This document shows positions 3,758 through 5,434 of a stretch of 5,434 nt of DNA, piece by piece; the first letter of the stretch is position 1, and the number at the start of each line of letters is the position of its first letter. The notes under the pieces are model-generated. The model saw only the letters and a program-made list of their open reading frames with translations, ran no database searches and was not told the DNA's origin. The position numbers and the translations under genes were made by a program. Source of the DNA: Propionibacteriaceae bacterium (GTDB lineage Bacteria > Actinomycetota > Actinomycetes > Propionibacteriales > Propionibacteriaceae); NCBI GenBank assembly GCA_030528545.1, contig JAUMYR010000162.1, forward strand, positions 1 through 5,434, given 5' to 3'.

Positions 3758-4945
3758 GTGGACCTCGACGAGCTTCTTCAAATAATGGACAGAACTGCGG
3801 CCAACTTGGCCAAGTTGGAAGCTGTTTGGCAACGCGCTGAACCCATGATCCCCTCAGGGCCCGCTCGTGGATCGAGCAGAGAGTACGAGGATCTGCGGCG
3901 AACATGGAACGCTCTCTTGCCGGGCTTACCAGCCATAGATGGATGGTCCATCGACAAGCCACTTCCTGACATCGACGCAGCTGGCCAGGCGTTCATCGAC
4001 TACTTCGACATTGGCGAGCCAGCTTTCGACCTCATGAATGCATTAGAGGAGCCCGGCGATCAGCTCGCGGAGTACCGCTTCCGCCTGGGTCAAGCACGCC
4101 GTCGCGCCATTCGCGATCGCCTTACAACCCTTGCAAGGACCATTACAGACACCCTCCCCAAGATCATTGAGGGTGTGCCTCGAGACTCGTCAAAGACCCT
4201 CGACGACGAAAGGATCACTGCGGTCAAGGCGGCCCTCGCTGAAATCGAAGGACTCCTCGGAGACACCATCGAACGTAGTGGAAGGTGGGGCGACATGCAT
4301 CGCCATATGCATTTCAGTCAAGGGCACGACTGGCACGACATCGCCGAGATGGACTGGCCTTCTATTCGCGTTGATCTTGAAGCCGCCAGCCTCTCAGAGG
4401 CTGATCCATTTCCTGTCCCTGACATAGATCTAGGCAAGGCAGCATCGGCTGGCCCGGCCGGGGGCATCTCCACCGCGATCTTGTGGCCCACGCTCGATGC
4501 TGACGCATTCGAACGGCTGCTCTTCGAACTCTTCAGGGGATTCCCAAGCTACCAGAACGTTGATTGGCTCATGAAGACCCGTGCACCGGATCGGAGTCGA
4601 GATCTTTCGGCCGAGCGTGTGATTCGCGATGACGGCGGAACGATCCGGATCGAGCGCGTTGTTATTCAGGCGAAGCACTGGACTAGCAGGTCGGTTGCGG
4701 CGACTGATATTCACAATGCAATGGCTGCGCTGCCGATATGGGAACCGCCAGTCATTCGAGGGTTGATCGTTGCTACGAGCGGAAGATTCACATCAGATGC
4801 AGTGGCAGTAGCGGAGAAACACAATGCCGACGGAAAGATGCCGTATATAGAGCTTTGGCCGGACAGTCGCCTAGAAACGCTCCTCTCTGAACGACCAGAC
4901 CTCATCGCGACCTACGCCTTGCGGTCAGGTTCAAGTGACTCTTAG
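3758..4945 (+). CDS. Mrr-type PD-(D/E)XK restriction endonuclease with a helical N-terminal domain
   Basis: From the GTG at 3758 this encodes 395 residues. The C-terminal third is a restriction-endonuclease fold of the Mrr catalytic type: DADAFERLLFELF (247-259) as the first helix, APDRSRD (276-282) with the likely catalytic D282, VVIQAKHW (301-308) with Q304 and K306 as the Q-x-K version of the active site, then GLIVATSGRFTSDA (335-348) and a closing ELWPDSRLETLL segment. Mrr-like enzymes cut modified or foreign DNA (type IV restriction) and usually act alone, consistent with no methylase gene nearby. The first 240 residues are mostly helical with no domain I can name; they include a His-rich segment with RHMHFSQGHDWHDI (182-195) and DWPSI. 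Codons often end in A or T (CTT, CAA, ATA, AGA, GTT), unlike the receptor gene, suggesting separate acquisition. The frame is intact. Confidence 0.83.
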   Translation: MDLDELLQIMDRTAANLAKLEAVWQRAEPMIPSGPARGSSREYEDLRRTWNALLPGLPAIDGWSIDKPLPDIDAAGQAFIDYFDIGEPAFDLMNALEEPGDQLAEYRFRLGQARRRAIRDRLTTLARTITDTLPKIIEGVPRDSSKTLDDERITAVKAALAEIEGLLGDTIERSGRWGDMHRHMHFSQGHDWHDIAEMDWPSIRVDLEAASLSEADPFPVPDIDLGKAASAGPAGGISTAILWPTLDADAFERLLFELFRGFPSYQNVDWLMKTRAPDRSRDLSAERVIRDDGGTIRIERVVIQAKHWTSRSVAATDIHNAMAALPIWEPPVIRGLIVATSGRFTSDAVAVAEKHNADGKMPYIELWPDSRLETLLSERPDLIATYALRSGSSDS

Positions 4946-4947
4946 AA

Positions 4948-4966
4948 GACGCCCCAGTGAGGCGTC
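4948..4966 (+). terminator. Hairpin directly after the endonuclease stop codon
   Basis: GACGCC (4948-4953) and GGCGTC (4961-4966) form a perfect 6-bp GC-rich stem with a 7-nt loop, beginning 3 nt after the TAG. The position suits a terminator. There is no T-run after the stem, so it would be a weak or non-canonical one. Confidence 0.4.
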
Positions 4967-5269
4967 AGCACTGCCATCCGGACCGCCCTGCCCTCGATCT
5001 GCAAGAGGCGTGGCAGGCCTGAATGACGAGGGTCGAGTCCGGTCAAGACTAGCGGGCATCGGTGAGGCAACGTTCTCGTGCCAACCTTCTTCAGAGGTAG
5101 TTCTCTTCTCGGTCCATACCGATTGCGGCGTCAGCCAGTGCCTCGGGACACCCACCCAGGAGGCTTGACAATACGCTTCGGCGGGAACGCTCAGGCTTCG
5201 TCGACGTTCCGCCGTGGACGGTCAAGATAGGGATCGCATGGGAAAACAACCACCGGTACAGTGACATTC
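4967..5269. other. Intergenic stretch without a supportable gene
   Basis: Open frames exist on both strands (for example 4935-5168 plus and 5091-5273 minus), but none shows a family motif or good start. AGGAGG at 5158-5163 is followed by TTGACA (5165-5170), a perfect -35 match, yet no -10 hexamer follows at the right distance and no ATG/GTG follows the AGGAGG. A plus-strand frame over roughly 5164-5295 (with WTVKIGIAWENN in it) reads protein-like but has no start and no recognised homologue. Confidence 0.4.
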
Positions 5270-5395
5270 TCACGTATCCGACATGCTGCTCATGACGTTT
5301 TCGGCAGCGGTGTTGTCGAGGTCCTGCCCACTCCCAGAAGAACTAGTGCCTGCGGGAGAGACGTAGCTAACCTTATGCTCCTGAGTTGGACCTCT
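5270..5395 (-). pseudogene. Possible DDE (IS3/IS481-like) transposase remnant
   Basis: In the minus-strand frame ending at the TGA at 5272-5270, the translation contains SGSGQDLDNTAAENVMSSM. The DN--AEN block resembles the region around the last catalytic Glu of IS3/IS481-type transposases, where a G---DNA-AE- pattern is usual; the Glu would be encoded at 5302-5300. The frame is closed by an in-frame TAA at 5398-5396 and ends soon after the motif, so it would be a fragment. No terminal inverted repeats are seen. The resemblance is short and may be chance. Confidence 0.25.
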
Positions 5396-5434
5396 TTAGT
5401 GCCCGAGTGTTGTGAGTAGGTCGGCGACGTTGTT
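5396..5434 (-). CDS. C-terminal tail of a frame entering from the right edge
   Basis: Twelve codons, NNVADLLTTLGH, then TAA. The residues look like a normal protein end (a helix with Leu spacing) and lie in the same frame as the possible transposase relic downstream, so this could be the end of a gene to the right or part of the same decayed element. Too short to assign. Confidence 0.25.
   Translation of the reverse strand, partial: NNVADLLTTLGH

Noticed and set aside
5158..5200. AGGAGG followed by TTGACA as a promoter or gene start
   Set aside because: No -10 hexamer at 16-18 nt and no start codon at a usable distance.

Overview
The window looks like an accessory stretch from a GC-rich bacterium, most likely an actinobacterium (Actinomycetota). 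The support is indirect. Two VapBC toxin-antitoxin modules resemble those common in mycobacteria and relatives. There is a metal-receptor-like protein of a type I associate with actinobacteria. Three ATG starts have a -10-like hexamer only 6 nt upstream, the arrangement seen for leaderless actinobacterial transcripts. No marker gene fixes the genus.

Left part, minus strand (1-1397): the 5' end of an aminoglycoside/lincosamide-type nucleotidyltransferase runs off the left edge. It has a textbook AGGAGG ribosome binding site. Next comes about 250 bp without a recognisable gene, then a small coding-like stretch that seems frameshifted at a G4 run (461-653). A complete type II toxin-antitoxin pair follows: a ribbon-helix-helix VapB antitoxin (1149-1397) overlapping a PIN-domain VapC toxin (737-1162). 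Repeats that could be an autoregulatory operator lie in front of vapB.

Middle part, plus strand (1615-3233): divergent from vapBC is a helical-backbone metal receptor (periplasmic-binding-protein fold) with no signal peptide, preceded by a strong GC-rich palindrome. A second toxin-antitoxin pair follows, this time an AbrB/SpoVT-type antitoxin overlapping a PIN toxin. That toxin ends at a TAG exactly where this family usually has Trp in the 'TADRAW' motif. Past the TAG, ten more codons read like the missing C-terminal strand, so this looks like a recent nonsense mutation.

Right part (3234-5434): there is a small unassigned ORF (3290-3451), then the helix-turn-helix end of a recombinase-like protein broken by two compensating frameshifts (3457-3600). 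A complete 395-residue Mrr-type PD-(D/E)XK endonuclease (3758-4945) follows, with visibly lower GC at third codon positions than the left genes. Its ATG-initiated frame extends upstream, but a GTG with GGGAGA in front is the better start. The last 490 bp hold no convincing gene; they contain a possible DDE-transposase remnant and the tail of a minus-strand frame that enters from the right edge.

Taken together, the window combines addiction modules, a likely type IV-like restriction nuclease, a resistance-type nucleotidyltransferase and decayed recombinase or transposase pieces. This is the usual make-up of a mobile or defence-rich region. Nothing here amounts to a clearly new system. The most unusual points are the amber-truncated VapC, the uncharacterised helical N-terminal half of the nuclease, and the shared leaderless promoter geometry.
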